Source: Lachnoclostridium sp. UBA7122 | Lineage (GTDB): Bacteria > Bacillota > Clostridia > Lachnospirales > Lachnospiraceae | Reading direction: 5' to 3' | Length of the DNA: 23,177 bases | NCBI GenBank assembly: GCA_002493085.1 | Contig: DKXQ01000226.1 | Span: 979-24,155 of the forward strand | Part shown: one piece after another, positions 13,738 to 20,878 of the stretch | How the letters are laid out: each line of letters begins with the position of its first letter | How positions within the stretch are numbered: the stretch's first letter is position 1 | Notes under the pieces: generated by a model | Told to the model about the DNA's origin: nothing | Database searches by the model: none | The model's input: the letters and a program-made list of their open reading frames with translations, nothing else | Made by a program: the position numbers and the translations under genes

Positions 13738-14149
13738 CCATGGGGGATATGGTTTAAAACAGGAACTTATGGAGCACCTTAAAAACAGGGGCATTGAATT
13801 TAAAGACTATGGATGTTATGACAGCAAGTCATGTGATTATCCAGTTTATGCAAAGAAAGTAGCAGAGGCAGTAGTATCAGGTAAATGTGACAAAGGCATA
13901 CTTATATGTGGCACAGGAATAGGCATATCAATCGCTGCCAATAAGATTAAAGGAATACGTGCCGCACTGTGCCATGATACATTCAGTGCACAGGCTACAA
14001 GAGAACATAATGATGCAAATATCCTGGCAATGGGTGCAAGGGTAGTGGGTCCAGGACTTGCACTAAAGATTGCAGATACATTTCTTGACACAGAGTTTTC
14101 TAATGATGAACGCCATATCAGAAGAATTAACCTTATTGAAAATTCTTGA
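13715..14149 (+). CDS. rpiB: Ribose 5-phosphate isomerase B
   Basis: 144 residues, typical of RpiB. It interconverts ribulose 5-phosphate and ribose 5-phosphate in the non-oxidative pentose phosphate pathway. Seen: GSDHGGYGLK with D8 and H9, the catalytic Cys65 in CGTGIGISIAANKIKGIRAA, Thr67, and His98 in REHNDANILAMGAR. The ATG at 13715 lies inside the 3' end of the ywlE-like gene, with GGAGG (13701-13705) 9 nt upstream, so translation is probably coupled. The stop TGA (14147-14149) lies inside the -35 box of the next promoter. It is the last gene of the run that starts with the GH18 or the amidase gene. Confidence 0.96.
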   Translation: MIVALGSDHGGYGLKQELMEHLKNRGIEFKDYGCYDSKSCDYPVYAKKVAEAVVSGKCDKGILICGTGIGISIAANKIKGIRAALCHDTFSAQATREHNDANILAMGARVVGPGLALKIADTFLDTEFSNDERHIRRINLIENS

Positions 14150-14174
14150 CACCTTATGCACATGGTTGTAAAAT
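14146..14174 (+). promoter_or_regulatory. Near-consensus promoter for ilvE
   Basis: TTGACA (14146-14151), 17-bp spacer, TAAAAT (14169-14174). The -35 box contains rpiB's stop codon. The leader is short (about 47 nt) and holds one small hairpin, CTGCC-ATAA-GGCAG (14195-14208), directly before the ribosome site. It is too short for a T-box. Confidence 0.85.
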
Positions 14175-14227
14175 CTAATAGAGAATTATAAGACCTGCCA
14201 TAAGGCAGTACGAAAGGGAGTTATAGA

Positions 14228-15253
14228 ATGGCAAAGAAAGACATCGATTGGAGTAATATTGGATTTGGCTACATGAAGACAGATAAGAGATATGTGTCAA
14301 ATTATAAGGATGGTGCATGGGATGATGGCGCTCTTATAGAAGATGATACTGTAACAATAAGTGAATGTGCATGTGTGCTTCAGTATGCCCAGACAATTTT
14401 TGAAGGATTGAAGGCGTATACAACTGAGAATGGCCATGTAGTCTGCTTCCGTCCAGATTTAAATGCAGAAAGGCTTATGGATTCTGCGGAGAGATTAGAA
14501 ATGCCACAGTTTCCTAAAGAGCGTTTTATTGATGCAGTTGTAAAGACCGTTAAAGCAAATATGGATTATGTGCCTCCATATGGTTCAGGCGCAACATTAT
14601 ATATAAGACCTTATATGTTTGGAAGTAATGCTGTTATTGGTGTTAAACCAGCAGATGAGTATCAGCTCAGGGTATTCTGTACTCCAGTAGGTCCATATTT
14701 TAAAGGTGGTGCAAAACCTATTACAATACGTGTAAGTGATTTTGACAGGGCAGCGCCACATGGAACAGGACATATAAAAGCGGGCCTTAATTATGCTATG
14801 AGCCTTCATGCGATTGTAGATGCACACAATAAAGGTTTTGATGAAAACATGTATCTTGACCCCGCAACACGTACAAAAGTTGAAGAGACAGGCGGAGCTA
14901 ATTTCCTTTTTGTAACAAAGGACAATAAAGTAATTACTCCTAAATCAGACAGCATACTTCCATCTATAACCAGGCGTTCACTTATGGTTGTTGCTAAAGA
15001 CTATCTTGGACTTGAAGTGGAAGAAAGAGAAGTATACTTTGATGAAATAAAAGATTTTGCAGAGTGCGGGCTTTGTGGCACAGCAGCAGTTATTTCGCCT
15101 GTGGGCAAAGTTGTAGACCACGGCAAAGAAATTTGCTTTCCTAGCGGCATGGATGCTATGGGTCCGGTTACAAAGAAACTGTATGATACGCTTACAGGTA
15201 TCCAGATGTGCAGCATAGAAGCCCCGGATGGATGGATTAAGGTTATACAGTAA
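14228..15253 (+). CDS. ilvE: Branched-chain-amino-acid aminotransferase
   Basis: 341 residues, fold-type IV PLP enzyme, last step of Leu/Ile/Val synthesis (transfer from glutamate to the branched 2-oxoacids) and, in reverse, first step of their breakdown. It belongs to the longer, eukaryote-like BCAT-II group. Seen: EGLKAY (59-64), IRPYMFGS (126-133), the PLP Lys184 in GTGHIKAGLNYA, EETGGANFLFV and SILPSITRRS. The 2-oxoisovalerate it handles is also the PanB substrate, a metabolic link to the CoA operon, though they are not adjacent. GAAAGGGAG (14212-14220) is 7 nt before ATG 14228. Monocistronic: own promoter and own terminator. No T-box or leader peptide was found. Confidence 0.95.
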   Translation: MAKKDIDWSNIGFGYMKTDKRYVSNYKDGAWDDGALIEDDTVTISECACVLQYAQTIFEGLKAYTTENGHVVCFRPDLNAERLMDSAERLEMPQFPKERFIDAVVKTVKANMDYVPPYGSGATLYIRPYMFGSNAVIGVKPADEYQLRVFCTPVGPYFKGGAKPITIRVSDFDRAAPHGTGHIKAGLNYAMSLHAIVDAHNKGFDENMYLDPATRTKVEETGGANFLFVTKDNKVITPKSDSILPSITRRSLMVVAKDYLGLEVEEREVYFDEIKDFAECGLCGTAAVISPVGKVVDHGKEICFPSGMDAMGPVTKKLYDTLTGIQMCSIEAPDGWIKVIQ

Positions 15254-15278
15254 TAAAATTATATTAATTGTACTGGCA

Positions 15279-15320
15279 GGACAGCCGGAAGTATATAATA
15301 TTCCGGCTGTCCCCGTTTTT
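15279..15320 (+). terminator. Terminator after ilvE
   Basis: GGACAGCCGGAA (15279-15290) and TTCCGGCTGTCC (15301-15312), a 12-bp perfect stem with a 10-nt loop, then CCG and TTTTT (15316-15320). The T run touches the stop codon of the converging sipL. Confidence 0.9.
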
Positions 15321-16920
15321 ATATTCCATCCACTATTTTCATAAGAAGCAAACGGTCGCCTTTATGAATCTGGTTACTTGCCAGACCATTTAATTCCATA
15401 ATGCTTTCAGGTGTTGTATTGTATTCTTTGGCAATATCCCACAGAGTATCATCAGGGCCAGCTATAACACCGGCAAGCCCAGGCATATCATTAAACCTTT
15501 TCATATCAAGTGGTGTCTCTGTTATTCCTGTTATAGCATCCTGCATTTTGCTGGTAAAGACAAGAGCACATATTGAAAGTGTAATTTTAACCTCTACTTC
15601 ATCACTGTCAATCATTAGTATATTTATCTGGTTTATATCTGACTGTAATTCATAAGAATCATTAGGAGATATGCCCTTAACTTCAATCAGGTGGCTGAAA
15701 GGTATAACACCTTTTGACATGCCAAGAGGGCGGTCATCATTATCAGTTATATAGAGGATGTCAAGAGTAATAGCACCTTCAATCTGTATCCCTTCATTTG
15801 TAATTTCCTGTTCATCAATCTGGATTGTACCACTGCAGCTGCAAATCTGCAGGATATTTTCATCACCACTTATTTTTACATGGTCAGAAACTCTTACACT
15901 GCTTTGGTTTTTCATTAAAAGTTTCTCATAGTTAATATTTTCCCTGGACAGCAAAAGATTACATGATGTAGAGTATGCGTCATCAAGTATCTGCATCTCA
16001 TCATCTTCATAAAATTTCATCTGCAGCTTTAATATAAGTTCAATATCTACAATCCTGTTTTCACCATCCTCATCAGGTTTGGAAGCTGCCTCTTTTGAAG
16101 AAACAGAAATTTCTATATCTGGTATCATATTTTCTGAACATCCACTGCAGTTTACAACACCATCAAATGGAATTTCAGTTTCAATATATTCAAGCCGGCG
16201 TTCTTCTACCTCAGGAGTGTAAAGTGCAAAAAGCAGCATATCACCTACAATACGTATACCATCATCGACAATTCTGGTTTGTAAGTTCTGTGGTGTTATT
16301 TCATAATAAAGAAGGGTATCAATAGCAGGTTTGCCTTTAGGCAGTGTGGTTTCATCACTTATCCTGAATATATCATTTTTCTGCAGTACAAGCTGTGTAT
16401 AAGAAATTGTACTGAATTTTTTATTAAGGCCATCAGGTATTACAGATTCATCCATGCCAGCCCTTGCAGCGTCTTCTGATATAATATCTGTACCTATAGT
16501 AGTATTTTTTTGTTCATTCTGGCAGCAGTCAAGGCTTAATATCGCACGTATGCTTACTTTTCTTGAATTAATAAGGCTTGCCTGGCAGTCTTCCAGTTCA
16601 AAGTGGCAAAATGCATCATCAGAGGCGGTTATATTATCCATATTTATTGTTTCACTAAAAGGAATTTGTCCTTTTATATTATGTATTGGGCGGATATCGT
16701 CATTGCTAAAGTAAAGAAGTGAAAATGAAAGGTTGCCATGCACATTTACTTTTCCATCAGACGGAGTTATATCTGTAAGCTGTATTTCACCTTGTGTTTT
16801 AATAAGCCTTTCAATATCAGGTTTTGTATCAGGTACATTCATATCATCTTCAAGGGTAGCCTGTATATTGCTTCTGCATTTTAATTCATTGGTTTGTATT
16901 GTACGTGTTACAAGTTCCAT
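15319..16920 (-). CDS. sipL: SipL-like spore coat/cortex morphogenesis protein (SPOCS + LysM)
   Basis: 533 residues. Three DUF3794/SPOCS domains are visible (about 30-130, 190-300, 365-455), each with the pattern of a beta-rich core and an IPF segment (GQIPFSETI, ETEIPFDGVV, KGVIPFSHLI). A C-terminal LysM (about 482-528, GPDDTLWDIAKEYNTTPESI, then MELNG and a KGDRLLLMK-like end) follows. This is the plan of Clostridioides SipL, which binds SpoIVA at the forespore surface and is needed for coat localisation. No signal peptide is seen, as expected for a mother-cell protein. The ATG at 16920 has GGAGG 6 nt upstream; a longer start adds 13 unconserved residues. It is intact, implying spore formation now or recently. 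The sigma-E promoter is not clear by eye. Confidence 0.85.
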   Translation of the reverse strand: MELVTRTIQTNELKCRSNIQATLEDDMNVPDTKPDIERLIKTQGEIQLTDITPSDGKVNVHGNLSFSLLYFSNDDIRPIHNIKGQIPFSETINMDNITASDDAFCHFELEDCQASLINSRKVSIRAILSLDCCQNEQKNTTIGTDIISEDAARAGMDESVIPDGLNKKFSTISYTQLVLQKNDIFRISDETTLPKGKPAIDTLLYYEITPQNLQTRIVDDGIRIVGDMLLFALYTPEVEERRLEYIETEIPFDGVVNCSGCSENMIPDIEISVSSKEAASKPDEDGENRIVDIELILKLQMKFYEDDEMQILDDAYSTSCNLLLSRENINYEKLLMKNQSSVRVSDHVKISGDENILQICSCSGTIQIDEQEITNEGIQIEGAITLDILYITDNDDRPLGMSKGVIPFSHLIEVKGISPNDSYELQSDINQINILMIDSDEVEVKITLSICALVFTSKMQDAITGITETPLDMKRFNDMPGLAGVIAGPDDTLWDIAKEYNTTPESIMELNGLASNQIHKGDRLLLMKIVDGI

Positions 16921-17016
16921 TTGAAGCCTCCATTTCTGATTGTGCTGTATCTGTAGCAAAAATGTAAATGAAATTAATAGCTTTTATAGCATATTGGTGA
17001 TATAATAATATATGTG

Positions 17017-17034
17017 GCATAATAGAAATTATGC
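17017..17034. promoter_or_regulatory. Inverted repeat in the sipL/chemoreceptor divergent region
   Basis: GCATAAT (17017-17023), AGAA, ATTATGC (17028-17034): a 7-bp perfect repeat about 60 bp before the chemoreceptor ATG and just after a TATAAT (17001-17006). Candidate operator or leader hairpin. The rest of 16921-17095 shows only AT-rich promoter-like sequence. Confidence 0.4.
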
Positions 17035-17095
17035 AAAAAATCCGTAATATAACTGTTGTATACAAAAATATTAGATTGCATTTGGAGGATAGTTA

Positions 17096-18850
17096 ATGGA
17101 AACAGGAAGAGATACAGAAAAGAAACAGGGCAGAAAAAACTGGAAGGGTGTGTCATTGGCAGGAAAGATACTTGGAATATCTATAATTCCAACTCTTATA
17201 ATGGGAATTGTCCTTACAGTTGCTGGGATTACGGCAATACGCCAGGGGATGAAAGAAGAGGTATTTGCATCATTAGAAGCTATAGCTGTAAGTGTTGATG
17301 CTGCTTATACAGCACTTGACGGAGGCGATTATTCATTATCTGGACATGATGAATTACTTAAAGGAAATTTAAATATTACAGAAAACCAGGACTTTATTGA
17401 CAGGTTTACAGCAGGAAGTGATAAGAAACTTACAATATTTTATGGAGATGTGAGGTATGCAACATCAATTGTAGATGCAGAAACAGGTAAAAAGATTTTA
17501 GGGACTACTGCAGACCCAGCAGTATATGAAAGTGTAACTGGACAGGGGAAAACTGTATATCTGGATGATATTGTAATTAATAATGTTGATTATTATGCGT
17601 GTTATATTCCGATGAAAAATTCTGATGGGAACATAGTTGGAATGTATTTTGCCGGCCAGCCAGCGGAAAGTGTCAATGCTTTTGTACAGTCAAAGATTAT
17701 ATATGTAGTGGCTGCATGGATTATAATTGGCATAGCAGCAGTTATATTAATTCTGTTCTTTACAGGCCGGATAAAACAGGGAATTATTGCGGCTGAATAT
17801 GCTGTTACAAAGATTGCGGCAGGAGTTTTAAATATACAAATTGATAAAAGGGGACTTAAGAGAAATGATGAGCTTGGGGATATGATGAGAAGCATACAGA
17901 AACTGCAGCATGAATTGAGGGAAGTAGTATCAAATATAAAAAATTCTGTGGTTGCCTTAAACCAGGAGGGTGATGAATTAAACCATATGGCATCTGAGAC
18001 AAGCACTACAGCAGATGGTGTAAAAGATGCAGTAAATGGCATTTCACAGGGTGTTGCTTTACAAGCAGAGAATGTGGAAAACGCATCAGATAAAATTACG
18101 GCTATTGGAAATATGATAGGCAGTATAGTATTTTCTGCCGATACCTTGAACAGCTTGTCAGCCGATATGAAAAATAATGGTGATAAGGCAATGGTTATTA
18201 TAAATAAACTTGCAGCGTCTAATGATGCAACAAAAAATGCTATTAAAAAAATAGGCAGCATGGTGGTTGCTACTAATGAATCAGCAGCAAAAATAGAAAA
18301 AGCTGTCATGCTTATAACATCTATTGCAGAGGAAACAAACCTTTTATCATTAAATGCCTCTATTGAAGCAGCAAGGGCAGGAGAACAGGGGCGTGGTTTT
18401 GCAGTTGTTGCAGGACAGATACAAAAACTTGCAGAACAGTCAAATAAGTCAGCAGGAAGCATAACAGAAATTATTAATGAACTTCTTGATGACTCTAAAC
18501 ATGCAGTTACAGTTATGGATGAAGTCCACAAGATTGTCAATAGCCAGCAGGAGAGATTTGAACAGACCATGCAGCAGTTTGAGAATGTACATATTGGCAT
18601 TGACCAGTCGCGTGAAGAAGCAGAAGATATTAAAATAAAAATGCATGCATGTGATGATGAAAAGACAGGCATATTGGAAATTATTTCTAATTTATCCTCA
18701 ATTTCAGAAGAAAATGCAAATTCTGCACAAGAGACAACATCTTCTATGGAAGAGCTTAATGATACAATCAGTATACTGGCTAATTCAGCATCCAGCCTGC
18801 AAAAAATTTCTGAAGAACTTCAGATGAGTGTAGAAATATTTAAATTATAG
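17096..18850 (+). CDS. Methyl-accepting chemotaxis protein
   Basis: 584 residues. A basic cytosolic tail (1-20), TM1 (about 26-47), an extracellular sensor of about 150 residues (single Cache-like: TIFYGDVRYATSIVDAETG, YYACYIPMKNSDGNIVGMYF), TM2 (about 200-223), HAMP (about 224-278) and a long coiled-coil signalling domain. The hairpin tip at 408-448 is well conserved (IAEETNLLSLNASIEAARAG, then GRGFAVVAG), except that the usual E-V/I-R after VAG or VAD is Q-I-Q (441-443). There is no C-terminal CheR-binding pentapeptide. It would pass ligand signals to CheW/CheA, so the host is probably motile or has a chemosensory array. Ligand unknown. GGAGG (17084-17088) precedes ATG 17096. The GNAT gene follows after 10 bp. 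Confidence 0.95.
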   Translation: METGRDTEKKQGRKNWKGVSLAGKILGISIIPTLIMGIVLTVAGITAIRQGMKEEVFASLEAIAVSVDAAYTALDGGDYSLSGHDELLKGNLNITENQDFIDRFTAGSDKKLTIFYGDVRYATSIVDAETGKKILGTTADPAVYESVTGQGKTVYLDDIVINNVDYYACYIPMKNSDGNIVGMYFAGQPAESVNAFVQSKIIYVVAAWIIIGIAAVILILFFTGRIKQGIIAAEYAVTKIAAGVLNIQIDKRGLKRNDELGDMMRSIQKLQHELREVVSNIKNSVVALNQEGDELNHMASETSTTADGVKDAVNGISQGVALQAENVENASDKITAIGNMIGSIVFSADTLNSLSADMKNNGDKAMVIINKLAASNDATKNAIKKIGSMVVATNESAAKIEKAVMLITSIAEETNLLSLNASIEAARAGEQGRGFAVVAGQIQKLAEQSNKSAGSITEIINELLDDSKHAVTVMDEVHKIVNSQQERFEQTMQQFENVHIGIDQSREEAEDIKIKMHACDDEKTGILEIISNLSSISEENANSAQETTSSMEELNDTISILANSASSLQKISEELQMSVEIFKL

Positions 18851-18860
18851 GGGGATTTTT

Positions 18861-19325
18861 ATGGAAGGAATACCACCAGAGCAAATAATATATACAAATA
18901 ATATCACAGTTGATGACTATAATGCATTAAGGAAAGCTGTAAGCTGGATTAAAGTAACTGAAAAGCGTGCTTCGATAGCAATTAAGAATTCACTTTATCT
19001 CTGTGTTGCTGAATGTGGCAGCAGGCCTGTTGGAATGGCAAGAATAGTAAGTGATGGAGGATATACATATTTTATTACTGATGTTATTGTGCTTCCTGAT
19101 TACCAGGGATATCATATAGGTACTGAGCTTATAAGCAGGGCTATTGATTATATAAGGAAAGATGTCCTTGATGGTGAAACAGTTATGGTCAGCCTTATGG
19201 CAGCCTATGGACGTGAAAGCTTTTATGAGCGTTTTGGCTTTCATACAAGACCATATGGCAACCATGGGCCGGGGATGTCTATGTGGGTGTCAAGGGATAT
19301 AACAGGCAGCGTTATAACATTATAA
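18861..19325 (+). CDS. GNAT-family N-acetyltransferase
   Basis: 154 residues. GNAT fold with the acetyl-CoA pyrophosphate loop at 82-88 (QGYHIGT, the Q/R-x-x-G-x-G/A motif), a preceding strand DVIVLPDYQ and the late YERFGF motif typical of the family. Such proteins acetylate amines: small metabolites, antibiotics, or protein N-termini and lysines. The substrate cannot be read from sequence. AGGGGGA lies 7 nt before ATG 18861, 10 bp after the chemoreceptor stop, so the two are probably one transcript. The functional link is unproven. It converges with the DUF4250 gene with only 16 bp between stops and no visible terminator. Confidence 0.9.
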   Translation: MEGIPPEQIIYTNNITVDDYNALRKAVSWIKVTEKRASIAIKNSLYLCVAECGSRPVGMARIVSDGGYTYFITDVIVLPDYQGYHIGTELISRAIDYIRKDVLDGETVMVSLMAAYGRESFYERFGFHTRPYGNHGPGMSMWVSRDITGSVITL

Positions 19326-19341
19326 TGCCGGTATTGCTACA

Positions 19342-19518
19342 TTATATAAATTTATTAAGGCCTGCATTGTATTTATAGCCGGCAGATGAAAGTTTTTGTA
19401 CAATTTGTTCTTTATTAATATTTAAAGATTTACATAATTCATCTAAAGACTGGTAAAAATCACGTAGTTGTGTATTTATATAACTTAAAAGTATCATTGG
19501 GTCCTGTGGAAGTTTCAT
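19342..19518 (-). CDS. DUF4250 small protein
   Basis: 58 residues: MKLPQDPMILLSYINTQLRD, then FYQSLDELCKSLNINKEQIV, then QKLSSAGYKYNAGLNKFI. This matches DUF4250, a family of about 60 residues in Firmicutes and Bacteroidetes with the N-terminal LPxDPxxLLSxxNxxLRDxY pattern. Function is unknown; the helical pattern with a possible helix-turn-helix-like middle (DELCKSLNINKEQIVQKLSS) is only suggestive. The start is the ATG at 19518. ACAGAAATGAGG (19543-19532 on the minus strand) lies upstream but 13 nt away, far for a ribosome site. It is 41 bp downstream of murG on the same strand, so probably co-transcribed. Confidence 0.85.
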   Translation of the reverse strand: MKLPQDPMILLSYINTQLRDFYQSLDELCKSLNINKEQIVQKLSSAGYKYNAGLNKFI

Positions 19519-19559
19519 ATTTTTACTATAGCCTCATTTCTGTAGTTTATAGATTATAA

Positions 19560-20636
19560 TTATTTGTGCTTGCGGCTGGCAGCTTCATTGACCAGCCCTG
19601 TGATTTTTTCAATGGAGTTATTCATTCTGCTCTGTTTCATTGTTTTAATATATTTATCCCTGTTGGCATATGCTTTATTTATAGCTTCAAGAAGAATTTT
19701 ATTGGTGACATTTTCTTCTTGTATAACTATACTGTAGCCCTGTTTTTCAAATGAGGCAGCATTAAGTATCTGGTCGCCACGGCTTGCTTCAGCAGAAAGA
19801 GGTATAAGTATATTTGGCTTGCGCAGGGCAAGAATTTCGCAGATGGCATTAGCACCAGCACGGGAAATTACAATATCAGCAGCAGCCATAAGGTCAGGCA
19901 GTTCTTCGTTAATATATTCAAACTGTGCATAACCTTTTGTATTATTAAGTGAAGTATCAAGTTTGCCTTTTCCACAGAGATGTATTATCTGGAATTTGTC
20001 TAAAATCTGTGGAAGAAGTGCACGTACAGCATTATTCACAGCAACAGCGCCAAGGCTTCCGCCAATAACCAATATTACAGGTTTAGAAGTGTTTAAGCCG
20101 CAGAAAGCAAGCCCTTTTTGTTTGTTTCCATGAAAAAGCTCCTCCCGTATCGGTGAGCCAGTAAGTACTGCTTTTTGTGCAGGAATATGTTCCAGTGTTT
20201 CAGGAAAATTAGTACAGACCCTTACAGCGCAGGGAATACAGATTTTATTGGCAAGGCCAGGGGTCATATCTGATTCATGGATAATACATGGTATTCTTCT
20301 TGACTTAGCAGCAAGTACAACAGGAACAGCTACAAAACCGCCCTTTGAAAATATTACATCAGGTTTAATCCTGCCAAGTATGTGCCTTGCCTGTGCAAGC
20401 CCTTTTATAACTTTAAATGGGTCACTTAAATTTTTTAAGTCAATGTATCTGCGCAATTTTCCGCTTGAAATACCATAGTATGGAATATTTAATTCTTCAA
20501 TAAGCTTTTTTTCAATGCCTTCATATGAACCAATGTAATATATTTCATAGCCATATTTTTTTAATGTGGGTATTAATGCAATATTTGGGGTAACGTGACC
20601 GGCCGTTCCTCCTCCGGTTAAAACAATTTTTTTCAT
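19560..20636 (-). CDS. murG: UDP-GlcNAc:lipid I N-acetylglucosaminyltransferase
   Basis: 358 residues. MurG adds GlcNAc to lipid I to make lipid II on the inner face of the membrane, the last cytosolic step of peptidoglycan synthesis. GT-B fold: N-terminal G-loop GGGTAGHVTPNIAL (8-21), KGGFVAVPVVLAA (98-110) and HESDMTPGLANK (120-131). In the C-terminal UDP-GlcNAc half are GGSLGAVAVN (192-201), SRAGANAICEILAL (258-271) and RGDQILNA (286-293). A TGA nine bases before the ATG fixes the start at 20636. The gene sits outside the dcw cluster and is followed by DUF4250. Its ribosome site is unusually placed (see the hairpin entry). Confidence 0.96.
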   Translation of the reverse strand: MKKIVLTGGGTAGHVTPNIALIPTLKKYGYEIYYIGSYEGIEKKLIEELNIPYYGISSGKLRRYIDLKNLSDPFKVIKGLAQARHILGRIKPDVIFSKGGFVAVPVVLAAKSRRIPCIIHESDMTPGLANKICIPCAVRVCTNFPETLEHIPAQKAVLTGSPIREELFHGNKQKGLAFCGLNTSKPVILVIGGSLGAVAVNNAVRALLPQILDKFQIIHLCGKGKLDTSLNNTKGYAQFEYINEELPDLMAAADIVISRAGANAICEILALRKPNILIPLSAEASRGDQILNAASFEKQGYSIVIQEENVTNKILLEAINKAYANRDKYIKTMKQSRMNNSIEKITGLVNEAASRKHK

Positions 20637-20670
20637 AATAAATCAGCAAGGAAACTTCCTGCATCCTCCT
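20637..20670 (-). promoter_or_regulatory. murG ribosome site separated from start by a hairpin
   Basis: On the minus strand AGGAGG (20670-20665) is 28 nt from the murG ATG, far beyond the usual 5-10. The gap contains GCAGGAA...TTCCTTGC (20662-20646), a 17-nt hairpin with a one-base bulge. Looping it out leaves about 11 nt. A TGA at 20645-20643 in the murG frame excludes an earlier start. Structure-assisted initiation is inferred. Confidence 0.55.
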
Positions 20671-20818
20671 TTTTTAAATTATACCAGTGCAAATGCTTTT
20701 AAAACTTTATGCAATCTGGACCAGGTTTTGATTTCAGATACATTATAATACAAAAATATGTATAGTTAAATAGATTTCTAAAAATTAAAAAAATATATGT
20801 TACTTTTAAAATAATCTG

Positions 20819-20842
20819 TCTGTACCTGCACTGTGGTACAGA
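20819..20842. promoter_or_regulatory. 8-bp inverted repeat before the FAD protein gene
   Basis: TCTGTACC (20819-20826), 8-nt spacer, GGTACAGA (20835-20842). It lies 37 bp upstream of the ATG in an otherwise AT-rich divergent region (20671-20818) where I see no clear -35/-10 pair. Candidate operator; binding factor unknown. Confidence 0.4.
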
Positions 20843-20878
20843 TATTATACAAAAACCAGTGCAGAAATGAGGTAATAT

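Noticed and set aside
14150..14227. T-box or leader-peptide control of ilvE
   Set aside because: The leader from the predicted promoter is about 47 nt, too short for a T-box, with no leucine-rich ORF.
16921..17095. Sigma-28 promoter for the chemoreceptor and sigma-E promoter for sipL
   Set aside because: No TAAA-N15-GCCGATAA-like or clear sigma-E -35/-10 pair could be found by eye.
17602..18672. Long open frame (356 codons) on the minus strand
   Set aside because: It lies wholly opposite the chemoreceptor and reads as low-complexity Ser/Phe/Ile-rich sequence with no ribosome site or family match.
19326..19384. TGCCGG/CCGGCA pair as a terminator between GNAT and DUF4250 genes
   Set aside because: A 47-nt loop, no T run, and it lies within the DUF4250 coding region.
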